DNA of 64,000 nt from positions 1 through 64,000 of the forward strand of contig JAIFAC010000046.1 of assembly GCA_026545765.1 (NCBI GenBank), in the 5' to 3' direction. Under the pieces are notes generated by a model that was not told the origin of the DNA, did no database searches, and saw nothing but the letters and a program-made list of their open reading frames with translations. The translations under genes and the position numbers were made by a program. Positions 24,130 through 34,464 of the stretch are shown one piece after another (the stretch's first letter is position 1; every line of letters begins with the position of its first letter). The stretch comes from Plantago major (Eukaryota > Streptophyta > Magnoliopsida > Lamiales > Plantaginaceae).

Positions 24130-24350
24130 CTGGTGTGAAAACTGCTACTACAATATTGATCAAAACTATGGTGGAAGAGTACAATTCATATGCAAAAGTA
24201 TACAAGACGGCCAGATATAGCATCTCACTTGATAATGCCCGTGAGGTAGGCCTTCAACTTAATGCAAGACGCCAGGGGATGAGCGAACTTACAATTTGCT
24301 TACTGCATCTGAAGTAACTGATGCTATAGTAGAGGGTGATGTGATCACTT
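24130..24350 (+). pseudogene. Helitron Rep/helicase N-side remnant
   Basis: The plus-strand text EEYNSYAKVYKTAR is followed by LQLNARRQGM and then, in another frame, TYNLLTASEVTDAIVEGD. This follows the plant Helitron pattern 'N-x-x-V/A-K-x-F/Y-R.. ..R.. YN-x-P-T-x-x-E-V-A..I..GD'. A frame change lies between the two parts. It sits upstream of the helicase pieces, as in full Helitron proteins. Confidence 0.65.
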
Positions 24351-24779
24351 ACATGCAAAATATCATATTATGGTTGATCAGATGAGGAATGGGGACTTGA
24401 AGCACATAACTGAGTTTCGATGCTACCTTATTTTTCAATATCAATTACTTTTCGTCCATGGAGAAGAAGGATGGTATATCGATATAGTATTGTGAGTAAG
24501 ATGCCAAATCTTATTCTTAGGGAGTTCTTAATTAGCTTTTCGGATACAAGATAGGGAGAATGAAGGTCATCAACTCATACTTAGCAGGACGTCATTATTA
24601 CAATCATTATTAATTCTAGAGGAGATATTATATTTGGAGGACTTTATGCTCCGTTTTGAGAGCTAGAAGAGATACAATTCTCCCAATGGATTCCTTAGGT
24701 ATCATATCATTGCTTCCGAGGGTCTGAACTGCTCAATCAAGATTCGATATACCATTAAAGATCTATTTAGACTTTGTAT

Positions 24780-25370
24780 GCAGTAAGATTAAGCTTGATT
24801 CTGATGCAACCTGTCTACTCAAGGAAATGCAGGTTATTATATGGGACGGGGCTACAATGACATATATGCGTTGTTTTGAAGTGCTTGATAGGAGTTTGGA
24901 GGATTTTATGCACCGACCCGCCTCACCATTCGAGGGTTTGGTTATTGTATTTGTCGGAGAATTTAGACATATATCGCTAGTGGTTGCGGGAGGGTCTAGA
25001 TCTGAGATTGTTGATGCAACAATATGCTCATCCAAAATTTGGAATTCATGTGAGGTCCTCAAACTTACAAAGAACATGCGACTGCAGGTAACTAAATGTT
25101 TGTTTCACTTATGGTATGATTTTAGTAATTTGTATCTTTCTTTATATTTTGTAAAGTGTGTTTTCTGTTTTTAAGCTGGTACGTTAACAACTGAGATTCA
25201 TGAGACTAGAGAATTCGCAAAATGGATACTATGAGTTGGTGATGGAGTTGCCGACTGTGATAATGACAATAAGGTTGATATCAAGATGCCAGAGGACATT
25301 CTTTTTCAAGAAGTGAGAGATCCTATTCCTACCATTGTCCAAAGTACATATCTATCCTTACTTGAGCAGT
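24780..25370 (+). pseudogene. PIF1-type Helitron helicase remnant, copy 1
   Basis: The frame at 24827 reads VIIWDGATM (Walker B, normally IIWDEAPM), RCFEVLDRSLEDFM, then VFVGEFRHISLVV (GGDFRQ-like motif) and LKLTKNMRLQ. Farther on (25185-25365) EIHETREFAKWIL, VGDGV and DPIPTIVQSTYLSLL match the part after motif III in plant Helitron helicases. A gap of intron-like text separates the two parts. The helicase would unwind DNA in rolling-circle transposition. The Walker B Glu is changed to Gly and several breaks are present. Confidence 0.82.
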
Positions 25371-25540
25371 AAGATTATGCTTGATTTTGATGTAACATGT
25401 CTACTCAAAGAAACAAAGCTTATTATATGGGACGAGGCTACAATGACCAATATGCATTGTTTTGAAGCGCGTGATAGGAGTTTGAGAAATGTTATGCATC
25501 GACTAGCCACACCATATTTGGTGGTTTGATTATTGTAAGT
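25350..25540 (+). pseudogene. Helitron helicase remnant, copy 2 (short)
   Basis: The frame at 25335 reads TCLLKETKLIIWDEATMTN, then HCFEARDRSLRNVMHR, a second Walker B segment that starts directly after the STYLSLL end of copy 1. It keeps the WDEA Glu that copy 1 has lost. It stops after about 60 residues in sequence without helicase signal. Confidence 0.8.
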
Positions 25541-26100
25541 GAGACTTTAGATGATACTTCCAAAGGGTTTCATGAGGTCTAGATCCGTAATTGTTAATAT
25601 AACAATATGCTCATCCAAAATTTGAAAATTTAGTGAAGAGTATATTAGTGGTTTGAAAGGGGGAAGTCTATGGGAATTTGCGAGTTTTTTACGTCACCTT
25701 TTCGTAACCATGTTGTAATCACGCAACATGTCGAGGCTTGAGTAAGTTTGGAACAAAACATGGAATTTATTATCAGACGACATTATGTACAATCAACAAA
25801 GGTTACTCAACAATCCTGGTACACTAAATTTAAATACTATATTACACATTCCCACATACAATGACAATCAGTTTAAATTTTCTATGTAATTGTCATGTAA
25901 CGATAGAGAACTCTTCAACCAGGTTTGAAATTCACTAATGAACAAAGAAAAAACATTGCTATTATGCAAGTACAGAAGTTACTGAAGAAAAACTACAACA
26001 ATCTCAGTTCATTTGACGATATGCCCGTGCCCAATGAGTCTGTTATATAAAATTCTACAAATCCATTCATTTTGTATTAGATGTTCTATGTTAGAGTTGC

Positions 26101-26695
26101 AATGGAGCATAGCACGATGGTTTATACCCACAATTGACTGATGGATAACGTGCCATATATGAAATTATGTCTATTGTCGATGGTCAAAATGGCGAAGTAT
26201 TCTTCTTATACATCTGCGGATGGACCACAAAAACCTTTATATAGAGAACGATGTCCCCTGTTTTTTAGGGCTAGAGAAGATATTGTAATTCCAGTTGCGT
26301 CTAGTGGGCTTGCATCACTCATTCTTTATAAAGGTAGTACAGTAGTCCGGCATATTCAAGTTTCAGAATACCATTGCATATCACGAGGACTCAACATTCA
26401 ATAAGCTCATGATTCAGAAGTCACGAAAATGCTCAAGGATGCTCGGCTTATTATTTGGGATAAGGCTTTCATGACAAACCAACATTGTTTGAAGCGATCA
26501 ATAGGAGCTTGAAGGATGTGATGGGCCGTTCAGATGAGCCATTTGGTGGGAGTGGTGATTGTCTTCGGAACTTCCACATATTTCACTCGTTGTTCGGAGG
26601 AATAGTTATAATATTGTGAATGCCTCTATATGCTCCTCTAGGATACGAGTTGTTGTGAGGTACTTCAATCGACAAAGAACATGAGATTGTGTAAA
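26101..26695 (+). pseudogene. Helitron helicase remnant, copy 3 with Walker A side
   Basis: It starts with QLTDG then RAIYEIM and EVFFLYICGWTTKTF, a worn form of the Walker A segment (FVYGHGGTGKTF). It goes on with REDIVIPVASSGLASLIL in the frame at 26141. The Walker B segment follows in other frames (ARLIIWDKAFMTNQHC, near 26436-26480) and ends near TKNMRLCK at 26675. The order is right for one helicase domain, but this copy lies downstream of two other Walker B copies. Confidence 0.8.
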
Positions 26696-26733
26696 TGACC
26701 CGCTTTATCTATATACCACATACTTATATCATA

Positions 26734-26970
26734 CTCCTCCGTCATGGTTCATCTTCCGCAGTTCCCGCCACAAGTTTTAAGATTAAAATGAATAAAGTAG
26801 GAAAGATGGTGATAAAGTATGAAAAGAGTGAATAAAGTATGACAAATATTGAATAAAGTAGGAGGTATAGTGAATAAAGTAAGAGAGAGGTTTTCCATTT
26901 AATGGATGAGAAGTTGAAATTGAGACGTCCCAAAATGGAATGCGGGAAGTTGAAATTGAGATGGAGGGAG
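26734..26970. mobile_element. Stowaway-like MITE (237 bp), family B, nested in the Helitron
   Basis: Inverted tips CTCCTCCGTC and GATGGAGGGAG are flanked by TA on each side (26732-26733 and 26971-26972). The inside repeats GAATAAAGTA units. Related copies lie at 33996-34462 (opposite orientation), about 46237-46440 and about 61995-62231. It sits between the Walker B and C-terminal pieces of the helicase, so it came after the Helitron gene had been placed there. Confidence 0.85.
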
Positions 26971-27289
26971 TATTTAACTTATCATTGTTTACGCCCAATT
27001 TAATCCTATACGCATCGATTCGCCATCGCTCAAAATTAAAGAGATGATGTAATTTACGAGTGGATAACACATGTTAGTGAGGGCATTCACCGGACCTAAT
27101 AATTGTGAGTTCATATCAAGATCCCAAGTTTTACATATTTGAGAAGTGAGTCATCCAATTCAAACTATTATAGATAGTATATATCTTCGTTGTTGTATCA
27201 CTTAGGCGATCATCACTGACCTCAGATATTTCATCACCGGATGTTCTTGACCGCAAATGAAATATTTGATGATATAAATCAAATTTTCA

Positions 27290-27873
27290 TGTCAAGATGT
27301 CAATAGATAGCATTGAATATTTGAGCGCATATAGCATCAAGCAACTAAGATAATTTTGAGAACGGTCTCAACATGTTTTCATCAGAAAATTTTTCAACAA
27401 CATTAATTGATCTAGATTGACTAATCTCGTGATCATACTAAAGGTTGTGTGTATGGTAATGCTTCCGAGAAATATAGATCAAACTTTCGAGTTGTAAACT
27501 AACAAGGCTTATAGTTACTAATCTTGGGAAGCATATCATCGAGGCAAAGATGATATATGGAATCAATGCATGCCAAACGGTTTTCATTATGAGGATGATG
27601 ATGAGCCATCCGACGGGATGTAGTTCCCTATCAATTGATTGGAGACAGCTCCCTATATCCGTCTGCCTTGCTATAACCATAAATAAGAGTAAGTGACACT
27701 CTCTCTCACGTCAGCTCTACCTTCCCTCACATGTATTCAACCGTGATTAGTTAAATGTTGCTCTTTCTAGAGTTACCACCGGGAAGGGCTTGAACGTAAT
27801 AATTTGCGACGTAGAGGGTAATACATATGACACGGCAACAAACGTAATTTATAAAGAAGTGTTCGACAAGTTA
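27290..27873 (+). pseudogene. Helitron helicase C-terminal remnant
   Basis: Plus-strand text in nearby frames reads LIVTNLGKHIIEAKMIYG, FIMRMMMSHP, RQLPISVCLAITINKS and LNVALSRVTTGKGLNVIIC, ending VIYKEVFDKL with a stop near 27873. These are the last motifs of plant Helitron PIF1 helicases (normally 'F..AMTINKSQGQ', 'Y/L-VA-V/L-SRV', 'NVVYKEVF'). The order and ending are well kept, though the frame is broken in places. Confidence 0.88.
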
Positions 27874-28239
27874 TAAGTTGATTTTATCTTTTATGTGTGT
27901 TTTTTATAGAGATATGTTAAACGTAGGACAATAAAATACTAAACAAACTTAATTGCACGTGAAGTCCATATATAGCTAAATTTGCATTACATAGACTTCA
28001 TATTTTGAATAATTACAACAAGATACACTTTTAATACAAATAAATTAAAATAACAAGGTTGATGGTTTGTACGTTGACGAAATCAAACATGAGCGAAAAG
28101 CTAAGTGAAGAAGAGCCTATCTTAATGTGAGTGACAAAGAAAGTGAAGAAGAACTACCATGGTATGAAGATGGTTATTTTCAAGTATTTATGTACTTATA
28201 TGTGTGTTGTTTTAAGCTATTTTTTACAGAAAAATAGGG

Positions 28240-28560
28240 TGTTTTTCGAGTTGATGCCGCCAAACCGTAACTGGATATTGGCGCCGAACCCTAGCACCTT
28301 CATCAGCTAACCCGCGCCCATATTCATGGCCGGTTGTGCTACATGGCGCTGAAAGTAAGCGCCATTAAACAGGAACGGCTGAACAAAATGTCGCCAAGTC
28401 TATATAGCGTTGAGATGTAGCTCCAAGAGACGGGAATCCGCGATCGAATACATCGCTACCTACAGTGAGATGGCGGCGAGATCCATAGCCACTTGTGGGT
28501 GATGGCTTTGATTGTTTTAGGCGGTGAATAAAACTTGAAGCAACACTAACCTAATTCTTC
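28240..28560. other. GC-richer passenger segment inside the Helitron
   Basis: This stretch is clearly richer in G and C than its surroundings and contains GGCGCT and AGCGCC as a short inverted pair near 28344-28363. No frame shows a domain. It may be captured host DNA, but no source was recognised. Confidence 0.4.
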
Positions 28561-29018
28561 CCTCTTCTTCTTGGTGAATTGCTCATCTTCTTAATTGATT
28601 AAAGCTTTTGTGGTTTTTTGGGTATTGGAACTTGGAAGCGTCTGTTGTTTTAGGGGTTTTGTAATCGATCGTATTGACTAATTGTGGTTTCAAAATTTAT
28701 GACTGAAATGATAATTTAAAAAATAAATGTAGATACTTGATAATAATATAAAATAGAGATTTAATGTGTAAATGTTTTTAAGTTGTCATGTATTTAGTAT
28801 TTTATGTCATGCGTTTAGTATTCGTGTTTATATATATGGTTTTGTTCAATTTCACTAATTTATATTATGCACTTTTCAACATGTAGGGGTTACTTCCGAT
28901 GCAATGTTGAAGCGATTGGATCATGCATTTTATCACCTTACATTTTTTATATGTTTCTCAACTTCAACATGTTATTATATACATTTATTCATTTCTTATT
29001 TTAATTGTTTTTTCATGC

Positions 29019-29048
29019 CCCGTCGAGTATCGACGGGCCATTAACTAG
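29019..29048 (+). repeat. Helitron 3' terminal hairpin and CTAG end
   Basis: Stem CCCGTCGA/TCGACGGG with loop GTA, then CCATTAA and CTAG. This is the normal end signal of a Helitron, placed a few bases before the 3' cut site. Confidence 0.88.
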
Positions 29049-29598
29049 TTTATATAACACAACAACTATCATCATCCAACTAATAACAAAAACTAAATCA
29101 ATCAATAACCAATCAACAAATCAAATCACATATACCCAATCCCAACACCAATCAATTCTTACCTACACTAATCATTTAACTCTTACACCGTCCATGTAAC
29201 AAACCCTATAAACTCTATAAAATTTTAACTCTATCCCAAACACTTTTTTTTAATAAATCAATTTTAACTCAGTTACTATTCATCAATTAAAATTTTCTTA
29301 TAACTTAGTTTTTAAACTCTATATCAAATAGCCGGTAGAACACCGGGACAATTTCCTCAGCCTGGTCAACGGTCGGACCAAGCATATGGCTTTGGCTAGG
29401 GGTGGTTTTTAATTAACTTTTATTCAGGTTCATCTCATTTGTTGAATTGTCAACCCTCGGTCCTCTCGACTTATATTAAGTAGGCTTATACTAGACGAGT
29501 TAGAGGGCATAGGTGCCCCATATATTTTCAATAATGTTAGATTTCATCCCCTACCTAGATAATATAGTATATAATTTTCCCCGAGCTAAATAATTGGA
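29049..29598. other. No gene seen
   Basis: Short AT-rich gap between the Helitron end and the solo LTR. The part at 29205-29335 resembles DNA at 45285-45500 and, in reverse, 54245-54350 (shared phrase around CTATATCAAATAG), probably worn copies of one small MITE family. Confidence 0.45.
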
Positions 29599-30080
29599 CT
29601 TTGTGAAAGTATATATGTCCTAGAGACAATCGAATTGAGGACAAATATACATATTTGATTCAGTATTTATTTATGATTATTGTTCATCTATAAATAGGCA
29701 TTACAGTATGTAAATAGTATTATCTGTTTGTCTGTAATTGTTTACATATGTGTTCCCATGAGCTTTATGTTATCACTAAGAATGTGAGATCTCGGTGACA
29801 TAACACGGTTTAAAATAGTTCTAATCAATCAATGATCATCGAGAACGGATATCGATGATGCATCGAGATCGGGTATGGTCTCAGATTACATCCTTCGAGG
29901 TGTAGTAGTTCTCACGACTACGTAATTAATTGGTAATCCGTGATGGACACATGAACACTTTAGAGAGTGTCAGTATACCCAAATGAGAAACCGCTTGATG
30001 TACTTTATTTACGGTTCACTAAGTAACGGTTTTAGGTGGTGTAGTCCTTCGACTTGAGGTCAATACGCATTACATGTGTG

Positions 30081-31276
30081 GAGTGCATAAAATCGATCAG
30101 AGACGGATAGATCCGTCGCCATAGACAATGATCCGTCAGCTCCGGGCGACGGATAGAAATTCGCCGCCCACCGGAGTCGTGGCGACGGATAAATAATCCG
30201 TCCAATTCGCGACGGATTATCATTTTGACTTTTTTATTTTTTTAATGATTATCATGCATCGATAGAATCTATCTGTCATTATCAGAACGACGGATAGATT
30301 CTATCCGTCTACCTGGCCATTTGATAGATCTATCCGTCGTTACATTGCTATTTTTTTAAAATAAAACCAGATTCAATTTTATATTCAGATGGATTAATTC
30401 GTATCCAATTTGTATTCGTATACTAGATATTGATTTATCGAAATTACAATATTCAAATCGGACAATAATTCGGTTGATATTCAAATCGAAACTACAATAT
30501 TCAATACGATTATACAATAAATCGAAAATTGTATACAATGACAATAATACAAATTCATTATACAATAATACAATACAAACTAAAATACCGAAAATGTACA
30601 AAAAGATAAAAGATAAATACCTAAAATACCTAAAATGTACAAACTAAAATACCTAAAATACAAAAAATGTATGAAAAGATAAATCAAGATCCGAGGTGAA
30701 CGTGGAGATCCCAGGTGGTGGTGGCGATGAGATCCGGAGGCAGTGGTGGCGTGGAGAGACGGGTGGTGGTGGTGAGAGGCGGATGGTGGTGGTGGCAGTG
30801 TGGTGGTGCGGTGGTGGTGGCAGTGTGGTGGGAGGAGAAAGGTGGTGGCAGTGGTGGTGGGTGTGGTGCAGTGGTGGTGGGAGGAAGAGGAGGTGGTGGA
30901 GGAGATGGTGGTGGTGGTGGTGGAGATGGTGGTGGAGGAGAGGAGAAATGGAGGAGAGGTGGTGGAGGAAAGGAGGTGGTGGTAGAGATATATTAATGTT
31001 TTTTAGGCTTTTAGCTCTATCCGTCGCTAACTTTTCTATTTTTTTTTTATTTTTCGGTTATTCGCTATTGATAGATCTATCCGTCGCTAAAAAAATTTTA
31101 TTTTTTTTTCTTTTTATTATGGTCAACAAAATTAGCGACGGATAAAATTATCCGTCGCTCTGTAGCGACGGATAACTTTTATCCGTCGCTAAGCGTCGCT
31201 ACCCTTAGCGATTCGTCATATAGGGCATTGATAAATCCGCCCATTTCCATCAAGTTATTTCCGATTTCTTGTAGTG
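30081..31276. mobile_element. Non-autonomous CACTA element (1.2 kb) nested in the solo LTR
   Basis: The right end, TTCTTGTAGTG, is a clean CACTA tip. The left end (GAGTGCATAAAATCGA) matches the tip at 11 of 16 positions, so it is worn. GTG lies just outside both ends (30078-30080 and 31277-31279), the 3-bp duplication of CACTA elements. Subterminal GACGGAT/ATCCGTC repeats (30100-30340 and 31015-31215) relate it to the larger CACTA element at 5473-10174. There is no transposase. The middle is a GGT-rich block. Confidence 0.85.
30695..30990. repeat. GGT/GGA-rich purine-G block
   Basis: About 300 bp dominated by GGTGGTGG and GAGGAGG. Open frames across it (long runs of W, G, V and R) are products of the repeat. 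Many GG runs on one strand make G-quadruplex structure possible. Confidence 0.9.
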
Positions 31277-32577
31277 GTGGTGTGCTTTGACCATGACCAA
31301 TGTTTGCACTCCTTGTAGGGTTGATACGGCATGTGTCAAGATATCACGAAGCACATGTTAGTAGTAGTTAAACCAAGATAGGATTCATTCCTCAAAATAG
31401 ACTTGGAGAGAATACTTAACTTCTCATTACTAGTTTGATCAAAGTCGTTGGCCAACGCAAGATATATTTGGAATTGTGTTCAAATATTATGGATCAATTA
31501 GTAGAATGAGATAAATGGATTAAGTTATTGGAACAGACACTAAATCAAGTTCTAGACTTAATCGAGTGTTCGCGAATGAAAGGACCGTATCATCATAAAC
31601 TCTACATTACAGGTGGTTTGCAATCCTCGCAAATGTTCCTTATGTATTAAGAATGTTTGGTAAATTGTCTAGGAGTTTCACCAAACCTTAATTAGATTAG
31701 TGCTTACTATACATAAGCCCTATGGGTCACACTTTGAGGTGATTGTTCTATCAAGTACCAACTGAGTATTAGAGTGAATTAAATATTAACTGGATTAATA
31801 AATATTTAATTTACTGTTATTGAGATTGATTCTATTTGATAGAAACCATTAATAAGTCAAATTGGATTTATCGGACTTAATTAATTGTTATACTTTTAAA
31901 AATTAAACTAATTAAATTGGATTTAATTTATATTTGAAGAAAGATTAATTAGATTAAATTGAATTTAATTAATTAAAGTAAGAAAGTTTATTTGGACCAA
32001 ATTGGAATGAAGTCCAAATATAAAAGCTTAAAAGAGAGAATGAAAAATAAGTTGGGCTTCATAAGTTTCGAAAACACATCCTATTGGTTAACAGGAAGGG
32101 AAGAAACCAATTGGGCTAAAACTCCTATATGGACTGTACTACTACTCGATTATTATAGTACATATATGATATGAGTGATCATAGATCAAACATAAGTTTC
32201 TCCTCTCTTTCTTGTCTTGAATCATCTTTATTCATGATTCTATTCTCCATAACCCTACTCACTAAATAATTTAGTCTAGTTTTGAACAAGAACATCCTAG
32301 CTCTTCTAGAATTAATCCCGTGATACCAAGGTAGAGGAAGGCCAATCATGATGACCTCGATTCAACATCTCATGCATGAACAGATTCAAAGTACTTGATT
32401 TAACAAATTTGTCAAAAGCTTTAAGATTTTAAAGTCGATGTCCTGAAAGCTAGCGACAAGTAAGTATTGATTTGCTTTTACGTTATATAGTCATTAAATC
32501 AAGATCAATATGCAATAAAATTTTCGAATTCCGCTGCGTTAACCTAGAGTTTTCATTGCATATTTTCCAACACTTTG

Positions 32578-33993
32578 CATGAGTGATCAGTTAGTTGATA
32601 ATTTTTGATAATTGAGGTACAGAGTAAAGCAGTATTGTGCACGATGACCATGCCATTAAAATTGCAATTGAACCGTTACTAGCTAGCCAGAATCATGCAA
32701 CACTATTAATTTCAAAATGTTTATGATGTATTGAGGAGAGTGGACAATCTCATCTTGACCGTAAAAGAAGCCCAAGGCATGCAATATCCTGTGCACGCAT
32801 ATTAAAATTAAAAGATCACGTAACATGGTGTAATTAAGATTGCACATTGTTGACTATTCAAATTACAATTTACAATTGCAATCACTATTTGAAATTTAAA
32901 CTAAAATTGTAGTGTATTAATTTAAGATCATGTTCACTTCAGAATATATATGCAAAATCATCATACTGAGTGGAGGGCATAAATCGTGAAGCAAGGAGGG
33001 GGGGAACATGGCGAAAGCATTTCGTACAGTTCTTTACTTAAAATATAGAACTATTTCCCCACCAAACTACATGCTCGCTTTTCTCACCCAAACTACAATC
33101 AAATTTTGAAACCTTACATTCACCATCTATTACATTATGCTCATCCCGCCTTATCTAAACATCAAGACTAATCGTCCACCTCATATGAACTTTAGATTGG
33201 TTCGATTCTAATACCATTTATAATATGTCCTAAACTAAAAATGCACTTTATTGGTGTGAGCAGTAGCATTTTAACCTCATTTAAGTTATCTGAAACCTTT
33301 GAGGCGTTACGTATACCAAAAAAAAAAAAAAAAAATTCAGAAATTGCTCGACGTCATGGACAAGTATCTGGATTGGGGTAGTCATGTCCCGAAACCAAAC
33401 ATCTCCACCACTCGTGAGTTTGGATACGATTCCGTGATGATAATATTTGTAATAGCACCACCAATCGATTGAGATTAACCTTTTGGCTCAAGTAATTACT
33501 TATGATTGTTTGGGCCAAAGCCTCACGTAAGTTTCTCTTTGATAAGTCGAAAGGAGGATTTATACTATATGACAGTGGTGGTCTACACTTATATACTACC
33601 ATGTATTTCACTCGCTCTTAACTAGTGTCGCAGGGACACCGTGCATACACAAACTTGCAAGAGGTGCAGAGTCAACGACATTGCCACTCTCATCTAAAAG
33701 CTCGACGATGACGTAGAGCAATCTAGGGGTGGAATGAAATACTCTTCACCCCGAATTGGTTGAGACTTGAGAGGGAGTGAGCTAAATACGTGGCATAAAA
33801 ATATTCTCAAATGATATGGGGACTTTTGGGTACTGTGAAATAAATTCATGCATGTGTGTAGGCCTTATTATAAGTTATACACGCCGTCAAAAGAATCATA
33901 ATCGATTAGTGGTCGTCTTGTTACACTTTTATCTAAAACTTTAGGGGTTTCTCATTTGTTATAAATTATCAACTAGGTGTCTATATAACATGT
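32578..33993. other. No gene seen
   Basis: AT-rich DNA. An 18-base A-run at 33319-33336 could be an old retroposon tail, but nothing recognisable precedes it. A minus-strand frame at 33354-33611 (85 codons) shows no family motif. Confidence 0.5.
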
Positions 33994-33995
33994 TA

Positions 33996-34462
33996 CCTCC
34001 GTCACGAATTAAACTTCCCGCATTGCATTTTGGCACGTCGCAATTTCAACTTTTCATTCTTGGTTTGAGGGAAAAATAGGGAAAAAGAAAAAGAATAGGG
34101 GAAAATAAAATTTTCCTTGGAAAATGTGAGAGAAAAAATAATTTTCCTTATTTTGTGGAGAGAGATATATTTGATAAATGTTTTCAGAAATTTTCTAGAA
34201 TTTCTTGACAAATACCAAATGGTTAAAAACAATATTTTCACTCATTTATTTTCTTTTCCCCCATTTCCCTCAAACCAAATGAAGCCTAATTAATGTAAAA
34301 ATCTCTTTCATACTTTATTCACCCCATCTCATATTTTAATCATTATTTGTCATACTTTATTCAATTTCTTTCTTATTTTGTTACCATCTCTTTTACTTTA
34401 TTCAATTATCTTTTAAAATTTATGTCTGCACCCGCAAGTAATTGAATTCATGACGAAGTGAG
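33996..34462. mobile_element. Stowaway-like MITE, family B, with a nested MITE
   Basis: Tips CCTCCGTCACG and GACGAAGTGAG are flanked by TA (33994-33995 and 34463-34464). The body has TACTTTATTCA repeats and matches the copy at 26734-26970 read in reverse, except for an inserted block at about 34059-34286. Confidence 0.8.
34059..34286. mobile_element. Tourist-like MITE inserted in the Stowaway-like MITE
   Basis: The inverted pair GGTTTGAGGGAAA (34062 onward) and TTTCCCTCAAACC marks the ends. The right tip continues CAAATGAAGCC followed by TAA, as in PIF/Harbinger-type MITEs. The left tip seems to have lost about 10 bp. The host MITE resumes on both sides. Confidence 0.75.
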
Positions 34463-34464
34463 TA

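Larger units (their letters stand above)
21264..29048 (+). mobile_element. Helitron with both ends, decayed Rep/helicase gene
   Basis: The left end reads A then TCTATATCTATATG at 21264, the 5' TC tip typical of plant Helitrons. The right end has an 8-bp perfect hairpin (CCCGTCGA and TCGACGGG, loop GTA, 29019-29037), an 8-base gap, then CTAG at 29045-29048 followed by T. This matches the Helitron rule of insertion between A and T with no target duplication. Between them, in the plus direction, are pieces of the Helitron replication/helicase protein (24130-24350, 24780-25370, 25350-25540, 26120-26690, 27290-27873). A MITE is nested at 26734-26970. The element is about 7.8 kb and cannot make the full protein, so it is dead as an autonomous unit. 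Confidence 0.85.
29604..32572 (+). mobile_element. Solo LTR, probably Ty1/copia type, split by a CACTA insertion (fossil)
   Basis: The LTR starts TGAAAGTATATATGTCC and ends TTTTCCAACA, with TG...CA tips and the 5-bp duplication CTTTG on both sides (29599-29603 and 32573-32577). The opening 'TATGTCCTAGAGACAAT' and the ending 'TTCCGCTGCG...CCAACA' are phrases typical of a large group of plant copia LTRs. Leaving out the nested CACTA element, it is about 1.77 kb. No internal region or second LTR is present, so it arose by LTR-LTR recombination. The perfect duplication suggests moderate age. Confidence 0.8.

Noticed and set aside
30696-31145. 149-codon frame rich in Gly, Trp, Val and Arg
   Set aside because: It follows the GGT/GGA-rich repeat inside a CACTA element. 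Similar frames exist in all three phases, so it is a repeat by-product.
33190-33336. tRNA-derived SINE (GGTTCGATTC box and later A-run)
   Set aside because: A B-box-like match and an A-tail are present, but no A-box lies upstream at the right distance and no tRNA-like body or target duplication was seen.
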